From the NCBI GenBank assembly GCA_947625205.1, contig CANQNN010000008.1, positions 32,890 through 96,889 of the forward strand: a stretch of DNA of 64,000 nt, read 5' to 3'. The notes under the pieces are model-generated. The model was given only the letters and a program-made list of their open reading frames with translations. It did not search any database and was not told the origin of the DNA. This DNA is from an uncultured Lachnospiraceae bacterium. GTDB lineage: Bacteria > Bacillota > Clostridia > Lachnospirales > Lachnospiraceae. The position numbers and the translations under genes were made by a program. Below, in pieces: positions 57,059 through 64,000 of this stretch. Every line of letters starts with the position of its first letter. The stretch's first letter is position 1.

Positions 57059-58288
57059 ATGGGTATAGGATTAAACGGTTTTAATTCCGGTTTACAGGAC
57101 ACTTATTCGGCTCTGCTCGGCGGAACAGGCAGCAGCGCATCGGGTGCATTCACGCTGCTTACGGACTATGCTTCCATCAAGAACGGCAGCTACGGCAAGA
57201 TGATGAAAGCCTATTATGCCAAGACTGCGGAGGAGGAGGGAACCGCTTCCAAGAGCAGTTCCAAGGACAAGGAAACGGACGGCGCTACAGCCAGCGCGGC
57301 GCGGAAGATGTACGAGACAGCTTCCGGTATGAATTCCCTTGACTACAGCGAGGAAAATCTTGACGCGCTGTATGACAGCGTTTCCGCTTTTGTCAAAGAT
57401 TACAACACGATGATCAAGAACGCCTCCAACAGCAAAATCGATTCGGTCAAGGCACAGGCGGACGCCATCAACGATATGACCTATTCCAATTACAAGCTGC
57501 TTGCCAGAGTCGGTATCACCATGAACTCTGACCGCACGCTGTCCATCGACGAGGACACCTTCAAGAAAGTCAACAGCAAGACGGGCGCGACCAACGTTCC
57601 CACTTTAAAGACGCTGTTCCAGGGATACGGCTCCTATGCCGACAAGATCACCGACAAGATGAGCAAGCTGTACCGCACGGCCGGCGAGGGTGAAGAAGTC
57701 ACTTCCGCCAAGGCGAAATATGCCGGAAGCGCAGGCAGCTACACTCCGGCGGAGAAGACGGACGATACCGATGAGACCAAGCAGGCGCCCGGTTCTTCCA
57801 GAACTGCCAAGGATGCCGCATCCGCGACGGCGGCAAGCGCTCTGTACAAATCCATCGAGAAGATGGGCGCTATGCAAATCGACAATGACAACAAGGACAA
57901 TATCTTTGACGCATTTACTTCTTTTGTCAAAGATTACAACAGTCTTATGAAGAACGCCCTGGAGAGTGTGAACTCTAACGTGATCCATCAGGCGGATTAC
58001 TTAAGGAATCTGGTAAACGGCAACAAGAGCGCGTTTGCAAGGATGGGCGTAACCATTAACGGCGACAATACCCTCTCTATCGACGAGGACAAATTCAAGG
58101 ATTCCGATATGAGCAATGTAAAGGATCTGTTCTCAGGCGCATACTCCTTTGCTGAGAAGATGACCGACAGAGTAAACCAGATCTACAAGTACGCAACGCA
58201 GGGCGACACGCTGGCAGATCAGACATACACAAGCCAGGGCGCGTACAACGCCAGCGGCACAGGCTCTGTGATCGATACGACGATGTAA
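57059..58288 (+). CDS. Two-repeat protein resembling FliD C-terminal region
   Basis: 409 residues built of two similar units. Each has AFVKDYNTMIKNASNS / SFVKDYNSLMKNALES, then ARVGITMNSDRTLSIDEDTF / ARMGVTINGDNTLSIDEDKF, then LKTLFQGYGSYADKITDKM / VKDLFSGAYSFAEKMTDRV. This pattern occurs in the C-terminal domain of the flagellar cap FliD. Hypervariable and N-terminal FliD parts and a signal peptide are missing, and no flagellar gene is near. Start 57059 lies eight bases after GGAGG. Probably flagellum-related or a derived secreted protein; function uncertain. Confidence 0.65.
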   Translation: MGIGLNGFNSGLQDTYSALLGGTGSSASGAFTLLTDYASIKNGSYGKMMKAYYAKTAEEEGTASKSSSKDKETDGATASAARKMYETASGMNSLDYSEENLDALYDSVSAFVKDYNTMIKNASNSKIDSVKAQADAINDMTYSNYKLLARVGITMNSDRTLSIDEDTFKKVNSKTGATNVPTLKTLFQGYGSYADKITDKMSKLYRTAGEGEEVTSAKAKYAGSAGSYTPAEKTDDTDETKQAPGSSRTAKDAASATAASALYKSIEKMGAMQIDNDNKDNIFDAFTSFVKDYNSLMKNALESVNSNVIHQADYLRNLVNGNKSAFARMGVTINGDNTLSIDEDKFKDSDMSNVKDLFSGAYSFAEKMTDRVNQIYKYATQGDTLADQTYTSQGAYNASGTGSVIDTTM

Positions 58289-58335
58289 CACATAATAGTG
58301 CGACTTTGCGAATGGCGCGCGTTGAACTGTTATTA

Positions 58336-58365
58336 AAGAAGCACCGGAAATCCGGTGCTTCTTTT
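58336..58365. terminator. Bidirectional intrinsic terminator
   Basis: AAGAAGCACCGG, AAAT loop and CCGGTGCTTCTTTT form a strong hairpin with A-run on one side and T-run on the other, between the convergent FliD-like gene and the isomerase gene. Confidence 0.85.
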
Positions 58366-58396
58366 GGTTCTTAATATATGGTATATTTTCTTCGTC

Positions 58397-59881
58397 TTAC
58401 GCGAACGGATTCTCCGTCGGGTACGGCAGACTCTTGGGCTGATTGTAACCGATCTCGCTTACATCCACGCCGATATACTTGAATACTTCAAACAGCGCTT
58501 TGCCGAAATGTCCGAACGCCACTGCGCCGTGATGAGGATAATTCTTCTCGATCAGCACATGACGGTAGAATCTTCCCATCTCCGGAATAGCGAATACGCC
58601 GATACCGCCAAAGGATCTGGTAGCTACCGGAAGTACCTCGCCCTCTGCAACATATGCGCGCAGAATATTATCGGCTGTGCTCTGCAGACGGTAGAATGTA
58701 ATATCACCGGGAACGATGTCGCCTTCCAGAGTACCCTGGGTCACTTCCTCAGGAAGCGTTCTAGCCATGATCATCTGATACTCCATGCTGCACTTGGACA
58801 GCTTCTTGGAGCAGGTATTGCCACAGTGGAAGCCCATGAACGTATCGGTAAACTTGTAATTAAATTTGCCCTCGATAGACTCCTTATACATATCCTTCGG
58901 TACTGAGTTATTGATGTCAAGCAGCGTAACGATATCATCGCTGACTGCCTCGCCGATAAACTCACTTAAGCATCCGTAGATATCCACTTCGCAGGATACA
59001 GGAATACCTCTTCCCGTCAGGCGGCTATTCACATAGCAGGGAACGAAGCCGAACTGAGTCTGGAATGCAGGCCAGCATTTGCCGGCGATAGCAACATACT
59101 CACGATACCCTTTATGCTCTTCGATCCAGTCAAGCAATGTCAGCTCATACTGCGCTAACTTAGGCAGAATAGTGGGCTTATTATTGCCTGCGCCAAGCTC
59201 TGCCTCCATATCCTTAACCACATCCGGAATACGGGGATCGTCCGCATGCTTATTGAATGCCTCGAAAAGATCCAGCTCAGAATTCTCTTCGATCTCTACG
59301 CCCAGGTTGTAAAGCTGTTTGATCGGTGCGTTACATGCAAGGAAGTTAAGGGGCCTAGGACCGAAAGATATGATCTTTAAGCTGGACAACGCTGCAACGG
59401 CGCGGGCGATCGGAATAAACTCATGGATCATGTCTGCGCAGTCCTCGGCGTCGCCTACCGGATATTCCGGAATGTAGGCTTTCACGTTACGAAGCTTTAA
59501 GTTATAGCTTGCATTTAACATACCGCAGTATGCATCGCCACGTCCCTGAACCAAATCACCCTGGGACTCCTCAGCAGCCGCAACAAACATCTTGGGACCT
59601 TCAAAATGCTTTGCAAGAAGTGTCTCGGAAATCTCCGGTCCGAAATTGCCCAGATAGATACAAAGTGCATTACAGTTGTTATCTTTTACATCCTTGAGAG
59701 CGTTCACCATATCGATCTCACTCTCAATAATGCAGACGGGGCACTCGTAAATATCTGCCGCATCGTATTTTGCCTTGTAAGCTTCCACAAGGGCTTTTCT
59801 TCTGTTGACTGCAAGAGATGCCGGGAAACAGTCACGGCTTACAGCAACGATACCAATTTTTACCTTGGGTAAATTGTTCAT
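58397..59881 (-). CDS. L-fucose/L-arabinose isomerase-family protein
   Basis: 494 residues; interconverts an aldose and a ketose. KIGIVAVSRDCFPASLAVNR is the family N-terminus; VAAAEESQGDLVQGRGDAYC, SCEVDIYGCLSEFIG and TFMGFHCGNTC carry the metal-site and substrate residues, and HHGAVAFGHFGKALFEVFKY closes the fold. The exact sugar is unknown. It is last in a xylulokinase-DUF4867-isomerase operon, so the ketose product is probably phosphorylated by the kinase. AAGGAGG precedes the start. Confidence 0.85.
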   Translation of the reverse strand: MNNLPKVKIGIVAVSRDCFPASLAVNRRKALVEAYKAKYDAADIYECPVCIIESEIDMVNALKDVKDNNCNALCIYLGNFGPEISETLLAKHFEGPKMFVAAAEESQGDLVQGRGDAYCGMLNASYNLKLRNVKAYIPEYPVGDAEDCADMIHEFIPIARAVAALSSLKIISFGPRPLNFLACNAPIKQLYNLGVEIEENSELDLFEAFNKHADDPRIPDVVKDMEAELGAGNNKPTILPKLAQYELTLLDWIEEHKGYREYVAIAGKCWPAFQTQFGFVPCYVNSRLTGRGIPVSCEVDIYGCLSEFIGEAVSDDIVTLLDINNSVPKDMYKESIEGKFNYKFTDTFMGFHCGNTCSKKLSKCSMEYQMIMARTLPEEVTQGTLEGDIVPGDITFYRLQSTADNILRAYVAEGEVLPVATRSFGGIGVFAIPEMGRFYRHVLIEKNYPHHGAVAFGHFGKALFEVFKYIGVDVSEIGYNQPKSLPYPTENPFA

Positions 59882-59925
59882 AGTTTTATATCCTCCTTAT
59901 ATGACCGGCGCCGCCGGCAAATTTG

Positions 59926-60549
59926 CTATTCCCTGATATCCAGATTCTTTCCGATAAGACCGATGTGCGCTCCCGCATCCAGTCCGCCTTCCGCATGACC
60001 GATCAGCCATTTGTTCTGCGCCGTGATCAGGGAGTCCTCCCATCCCTCATGTTTCTCTTTCAGCGGATAGTTAGTTCCCGCCGGCAGAACGATGCCAACC
60101 TTGAAACCGCCGTCATTTGCACTGCAGGGCGCATAATGCAACGTGGTCGCATAGATTTCGACCGCGGTTCCTTCAGGCACCAGAAAAGCCTCCATCTTGG
60201 ATGTATCGTAGGTGAAATCGTCCGTAATATCCTGCTGCATCCCCAGAATCAATACAGCGTCCGTCGCTGCAACATTGATCTCTGAGCTTCTGTGGTACTC
60301 TACAGCATTGAGTTTGTAATTATGCCCGTTACAATAACCCACTTCTATAGGAAGTTCGCCGTATGTACGTTTCTGCAGCTCTTTAGCGGTCCCGGTAGCT
60401 TCAAGCGCCGCTATGGACGGCTCATATGCCACACCGTCCGGCAGAGGAGTCTCTCTCCTGATCGCTTCCACGAGCTCGCTGAAATCGATCCCCTGCACAA
60501 CCCTGCCATATTTACGAAAAGCAGGATCTGTGATTTTTTTAATCTCCAT
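59926..60549 (-). CDS. DUF4867-like cupin-type protein
   Basis: 207 residues, likely a cupin fold: EVGYCNGHNYKLNAVEYHRS and FLVPEGTAVEIYATTLHYAP hold histidine and glutamate residues in metal-site positions. I assign it to DUF4867, which accompanies sugar isomerase and kinase genes; a sugar mutarotase or isomerase role is plausible but unproven. It lies 44 bp before the isomerase and 77 bp after the kinase. AAAGGGG is upstream of the start. Confidence 0.75.
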   Translation of the reverse strand: MEIKKITDPAFRKYGRVVQGIDFSELVEAIRRETPLPDGVAYEPSIAALEATGTAKELQKRTYGELPIEVGYCNGHNYKLNAVEYHRSSEINVAATDAVLILGMQQDITDDFTYDTSKMEAFLVPEGTAVEIYATTLHYAPCSANDGGFKVGIVLPAGTNYPLKEKHEGWEDSLITAQNKWLIGHAEGGLDAGAHIGLIGKNLDIRE

Positions 60550-60626
60550 GTTACCATACCCCTTTCTCTATTTTGATTATACAATGTTGTCCTCTGCTGT
60601 GTGCATTTGTGCCTCATGCCGCCCGA

Positions 60627-62102
60627 TCACAGTATCTTGTCGAAGAGCTCCTTACACGCGGGATAGATCTGCTTAAACTGCTGATAACGCGCCTCATATC
60701 TTTCCACAAGCTCTGCCTCCGGTTCCACCGTATCCACAACCTTGACGATCTTTGCCGCAGCCTCTTCCACATTGGCGTACTCGCCGCATGCAACTGCTGC
60801 CAGCATCGCACCGCCCATTGCCGGACCTTCCTCGCTCTCGATCACGTCCACTTTCAGGTTCATAATATTGGCGATCATCTTTTTCCAGAGCGGGCTCTTT
60901 GCACCGCCGCCGCATATCTTGGTCCTCTCGATCTGAATGCCGAGGGACTTCGCAACCTCCAGCGAGTCACGCAGGGCAAATGCCACGCCCTCCAGAACCG
61001 CCTGCGTCATATCGGCTCTCGTCGTATCCATCGTCATGCCGATAAAAGTGCCCCTTGCATTGGGATTATTATGCGGGGAGCGCTCTCCCATCAGATACGG
61101 CAGGAAGTACACGTGGTTGGTTCCCAATTTTTCGTCCGTGATATCCTTCTGCTGCGCCGCATAGTCTGTCGTTCCGATGATCTCGTCCATCCACCACTTA
61201 TTGCAGGATGCAGCGCTTAACATGCAGCCCATCAGATGATAATGCCCGTCCGCATGCGCAAAAGCATGCAGCGCATTATATTTATCCACGCCAAACTTAT
61301 TTGAGGAAATAAAGATCGTTCCGCTTGTACCGAGTGAGATATTGCACATACCGTCGCCTACCGTACCGGTTCCGACCGCCGCCGCCGCATTGTCGCCAGC
61401 GCCTGCCGCCACTTTCACAGTTTCCGGAATGCCGAGCTTTGCCGCGATCTGCGGGAGAACGCATCCTACCGTCTCGTAGCTTTCATATATCCGGGCAAGC
61501 TGCTCTTCCTTTACGCCGCAGATCTCGCACATTTCCTTGGACCAGCACCGATTCTTAACATCAAACAGAAGCATGCCGGAAGCGTCTGAAACATCGGTGC
61601 AGTGAACGCCCGTAAGCTTATACGCGATATAGTCCTTGGGAAGCATGATCTTCCTGATCCTTGCAAAGTTCTCGGGCTCCTTATTCTTCACCCACAGGAC
61701 CTTGGGCGCTGTAAATCCGGTAAAAGAAATATTCGCCGTATACGCCGAAAGTTTGTCCTTACCGATCACGTTATTCAGATAGTCGCACTCCTCCGCCGTT
61801 CTCCCGTCGTTCCACAGAATCGCGGGCCTGATCACTTCATCGTTCTCATCCAGAATGACAAGACCGTGCATCTGTCCGCCGAAACTAATACCCGCGATCT
61901 GACTCTTGTCCACATCAGCGATCAACTCCTTAATACCCGCTATACTCTGCTCATACCAGTCTTCAGGCTTTTGCTCAGACCATCCCGGATGCGGGAAGTA
62001 AATCGGATATTCCTTAGACACGATATTCACGATCTTGCCGTTTCCCTCCATCAATAGAAGCTTAACGGCACTGGTTCCCAAATCAACGCCAATATACAGC
62101 AT
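60627..62102 (-). CDS. xylB: Xylulokinase-family sugar kinase
   Basis: 491-residue FGGY kinase. LYIGVDLGTSAVKLLLMEGN is the phosphate-binding start; SFGGQMHGLVILDENDEVIR and AILWNDGRTAEECDYLN are xylulokinase hallmarks; GTSGTIFISS, GERSPHNNPNARGTFIGM and KICGGGAKSPLWKKMIANIM close the active site. It phosphorylates a ketopentose, most likely D-xylulose. First gene of the operon, with a promoter and a palindromic operator candidate upstream and a divergent LacI-type regulator. Confidence 0.92.
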   Translation of the reverse strand: MLYIGVDLGTSAVKLLLMEGNGKIVNIVSKEYPIYFPHPGWSEQKPEDWYEQSIAGIKELIADVDKSQIAGISFGGQMHGLVILDENDEVIRPAILWNDGRTAEECDYLNNVIGKDKLSAYTANISFTGFTAPKVLWVKNKEPENFARIRKIMLPKDYIAYKLTGVHCTDVSDASGMLLFDVKNRCWSKEMCEICGVKEEQLARIYESYETVGCVLPQIAAKLGIPETVKVAAGAGDNAAAAVGTGTVGDGMCNISLGTSGTIFISSNKFGVDKYNALHAFAHADGHYHLMGCMLSAASCNKWWMDEIIGTTDYAAQQKDITDEKLGTNHVYFLPYLMGERSPHNNPNARGTFIGMTMDTTRADMTQAVLEGVAFALRDSLEVAKSLGIQIERTKICGGGAKSPLWKKMIANIMNLKVDVIESEEGPAMGGAMLAAVACGEYANVEEAAAKIVKVVDTVEPEAELVERYEARYQQFKQIYPACKELFDKIL

Positions 62103-62196
62103 AAAACCCCTCCTTGCATTTATTATTCAATCATCAGCTGCAACCCCGCATATCCCGCATGATAACAGTCTATGCCGTCCAACCGTGCTTTATGAC

Positions 62197-62210
62197 CGTG
62201 CACGTGCACG
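62197..62210. promoter_or_regulatory. Candidate LacI-type operator
   Basis: CGTGCACGTGCACG is a perfect 14 bp palindrome immediately downstream of the -10 box of the xylB-operon promoter. This is the usual position of a repressor site, and the regulator is encoded divergently 230 bp away. Confidence 0.6.
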
Positions 62211-62214
62211 CTTT

Positions 62215-62243
62215 ATATTAATTTTATGATAATATTTGCCCAA
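62215..62243 (-). promoter_or_regulatory. Promoter of the xylB operon
   Basis: TTGGGC (62238-62243) and TAATAT (62215-62220) on the minus strand with a 17 bp spacer. The transcript would start inside or next to the palindrome at 62197. Confidence 0.6.
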
Positions 62244-62440
62244 AAGAAAATCAATATAAAAATAAAATTTCGTAATAATACACAAATACTGCATCCCTAT
62301 ATTGTCTATTTCCACTTTGTTGACTTGCCGGCATCGATGTGCTACGCTTTATCCGTAGCTGACGCACAGCACAATGTATGCGCCGGAGCATCCGTAACGA
62401 AGCTGACGCACAGTGCGCCGCAGAAAGGACTGTTGACCAT

Positions 62441-63457
62441 ATGGCAACCATCAAAGAGATCGCCGCCCTGGCAGGCGTGTCCCGCGGCACGGTAGACCGT
62501 GTACTCAATCACCGCGGCGACGTCAATCCGCAGACCGAACAAAAGATTCTCGAGATCGTACAGAGCCTCGATTATAAACCGAATAAGGCCGGGATCGTTC
62601 TCGCCGCCCGCAAGAAAAACTTAAAGATCGGCGTGGTTCTTCTGGGGCTGGGCACCGTTTTCTATGACGATATTCTGTCCGGCATACAGCAAAAGGCTGC
62701 GGAGTTGTCCGACTACAACTGTTCCGTCCTTGTCAGGCAGACTTATTACAGCCTAAGCCAGCAGCTTCACGCTATCGACGGTCTTATGGCAGAAGGGATC
62801 AACGGTCTTGCCATCTCTCCTTACAACGATCCCTCTGTCCGCGAAAAGATCAATGAACTCTATGATATGGGGATACCCGTTGTGACCCTCAATACCGATA
62901 TTGAGAACTCCAGGCGCATCGCATATGTTGGCAGCCATTTCTACCGTTCGGGCGAAACCGCCGGCGGCCTGATGCGGTTAATGACGCACGGCGATGTGCG
63001 TGTCGGCATCATTTCCGGCTCCCGCGATATCCTGTGCCACACGGAACGCATTGCAGGCTTTCAAAACGCCATTGCCCCGTGCGATAATATCCGCATCATA
63101 GATACGCTCAACAATGAAGACGATGAGACCAAAAGTTATGATCTCACGGCCGGCCTGCTGAACAGGCATCCGGAGATCAATGCACTGTATTTTACCGCCG
63201 GAGGCGTTTACGGCGGATGCCGCGCCATAACGGATGCCGGCCGCGAACATGACACCACTGTCATTACTTACGATATGGTCGATACTACTCGGGAATACAT
63301 AGAAAAAGGACTGATCGCAGCCACTATCTGCCAACAGCCCTTTTTACAAGGTTATAAACCTCTGGAAATACTCTTTGCACACCTGACGTCAGGCGACATG
63401 CCTTCCGACGAATACAACTATGTTGATATCGATATCCGCATCAGGGAGAACCTGTAA
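62441..63457 (+). CDS. LacI-family sugar-responsive regulator
   Basis: 338 residues. An N-terminal LacI helix-turn-helix (TIKEIAALAGVSRGTVDRVL, NHRG) precedes a periplasmic-binding-protein-like ligand domain (KIGVVLLGLGTVFYDDILSG; GINGLAISPYNDPSVREKIN; GIPVVTLNTDIENSRRIAYV). The RGTVDRVLN form of the recognition helix differs from the usual SxATVSRVLN and implies a distinct operator. It is divergent from the xylB operon and probably controls it. Start 62441 has AGAAAGGA upstream. It ends 17 bp inside the convergent EAL gene. Confidence 0.9.
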   Translation: MATIKEIAALAGVSRGTVDRVLNHRGDVNPQTEQKILEIVQSLDYKPNKAGIVLAARKKNLKIGVVLLGLGTVFYDDILSGIQQKAAELSDYNCSVLVRQTYYSLSQQLHAIDGLMAEGINGLAISPYNDPSVREKINELYDMGIPVVTLNTDIENSRRIAYVGSHFYRSGETAGGLMRLMTHGDVRVGIISGSRDILCHTERIAGFQNAIAPCDNIRIIDTLNNEDDETKSYDLTAGLLNRHPEINALYFTAGGVYGGCRAITDAGREHDTTVITYDMVDTTREYIEKGLIAATICQQPFLQGYKPLEILFAHLTSGDMPSDEYNYVDIDIRIRENL

Positions 63458-64000
63458 GGTGCAGAAACTGTTCTTCAAACTGTTCCGCCGTTGAAGGTCT
63501 TCCGAAATAATACCCCTGTATCATATCCGGATGTGTCTTCATCATCTTATTAAGCTCATCCTCCTTCTCGATTCCCTCCATACACACGGAAGAACCGAGA
63601 CTGTGCACCATATCTATGATATGGGTAATGATATTGTAGGCATGCGCATTCTGAAGCGCTTTCATAACAAAGCTTCTGTCGATCTTTACCGTGGTTGCCT
63701 CTATCTCCTGAAGGTAACGCATATTGGAATAGCCGGTTCCGAAATCGTCAAGCGCGAAATCATAATTCTTTTCTTTAAGATGCTTAAACAGATCTTTGAT
63801 CCTGGTATCCGTCTCTATGTATCCGCTCTCTGTAAGCTCCAGCACCAGGCTCTCCGGCGGAATGCCCACTTCACTGATGCATCCGTCCACATCATCCAGA
63901 AGATCGCTCTTATGCACCTGCACATAAGACAGGTTGACATTGATATGAAAATCCGGAATGATCTCTCTCCATTTCTTACACATACGCGCGGCCTGCCACA
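63441..64000 (-). CDS. EAL-domain protein, C-terminal part (cut by window end)
   Basis: The visible 186 residues are the second half of a cyclic-di-GMP phosphodiesterase domain: INVNLSYVQVHKSDLLDDVD, LVLELTESGYIETD, the metal-site loop FALDDFGTGYSNMRYL, TVKIDRSFVMKAL and VCMEGIEKEDEL, ending in MIQGYYFGRPSTAEQFEEQF. The frame is open to base 64000 and the EAL motif itself lies outside, so activity cannot be judged. It closely resembles the EAL domain at 4022-6649 in layout. Confidence 0.9.
   Translation of the reverse strand, partial: WQAARMCKKWREIIPDFHINVNLSYVQVHKSDLLDDVDGCISEVGIPPESLVLELTESGYIETDTRIKDLFKHLKEKNYDFALDDFGTGYSNMRYLQEIEATTVKIDRSFVMKALQNAHAYNIITHIIDMVHSLGSSVCMEGIEKEDELNKMMKTHPDMIQGYYFGRPSTAEQFEEQFLHLTGSP

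Overview
The window looks like a chromosome segment of an anaerobic, low-GC Gram-positive bacterium of the Clostridia, most probably a Lachnospiraceae. The support is a phosphate butyryltransferase/butyrate kinase pair, a T-box leader on an aspS-gatCAB operon, LL-diaminopimelate aminotransferase, a glutamine synthetase with an ANTAR-domain regulator, Lachnospiraceae-type small membrane proteins, and strong Shine-Dalgarno sites. No rRNA or tRNA gene was seen. Most genes lie on the minus strand.

Layout. 1-2 kb: end of ptb and complete buk (butyrate and ATP from butyryl-CoA). 2-8.7 kb: the last two purine steps carried by two separate proteins (an AICAR transformylase lacking a cyclohydrolase domain, and a PurO-type IMP cyclohydrolase), a large GGDEF/EAL protein, guaB and a small membrane protein. 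9-15.2 kb: T-box-aspS-gatC-gatA-gatB. 15.2-18.4 kb: a small membrane protein and a surface-polymer acylation pair (SGNH-like protein plus MBOAT), the MBOAT reading frame being broken at a run of eight G. 18.6-20.8 kb: dapL and dapF.

20.8-31 kb is an accessory, mostly AT-rich region. It holds a HicBA toxin-antitoxin pair and an MtlR/HEPN-like protein between two ~115 bp imperfect direct repeats; an XRE regulator, a C-terminally membrane-anchored protein of unknown function and a translationally coupled cysteine hydrolase; an ABC-F ribosome-protection gene with a complete attenuation-type leader; an acetyltransferase remnant; and an IS4-type insertion sequence.

31-46 kb returns to core functions: ANTAR regulator and glnA with an attenuator-like leader, nadE, hslO, a methyltransferase, a surface GH20 hexosaminidase, hisC, a glycosyltransferase, an NYN/LOTUS RNA-binding nuclease-like protein and a cytidylate-kinase-like protein. 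46-51.2 kb: a secreted propeller-like protein and a response regulator/ABC transporter/histidine kinase operon with four phased TTAAGA boxes. 51.6-57 kb: small membrane protein, an SH3 lipoprotein with a cysteine-rich tail, a small hydrophobic peptide between inverted repeats, a radical SAM/SPASM maturase, a polysaccharide deacetylase and several hairpin-rich repeats. 57-64 kb: an orphan two-repeat FliD-like protein, a sugar isomerase/DUF4867/xylulokinase operon with a divergent LacI-type regulator, and the end of another EAL protein.

Candidates for something undescribed are the repeat-flanked HicBA/HEPN insert, the XRE/membrane/cysteine-hydrolase unit, the cysteine-rich lipoprotein near a radical SAM maturase, and the dispersed hairpin mosaics. 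All functions are inferred by eye from sequence; no database search was run.
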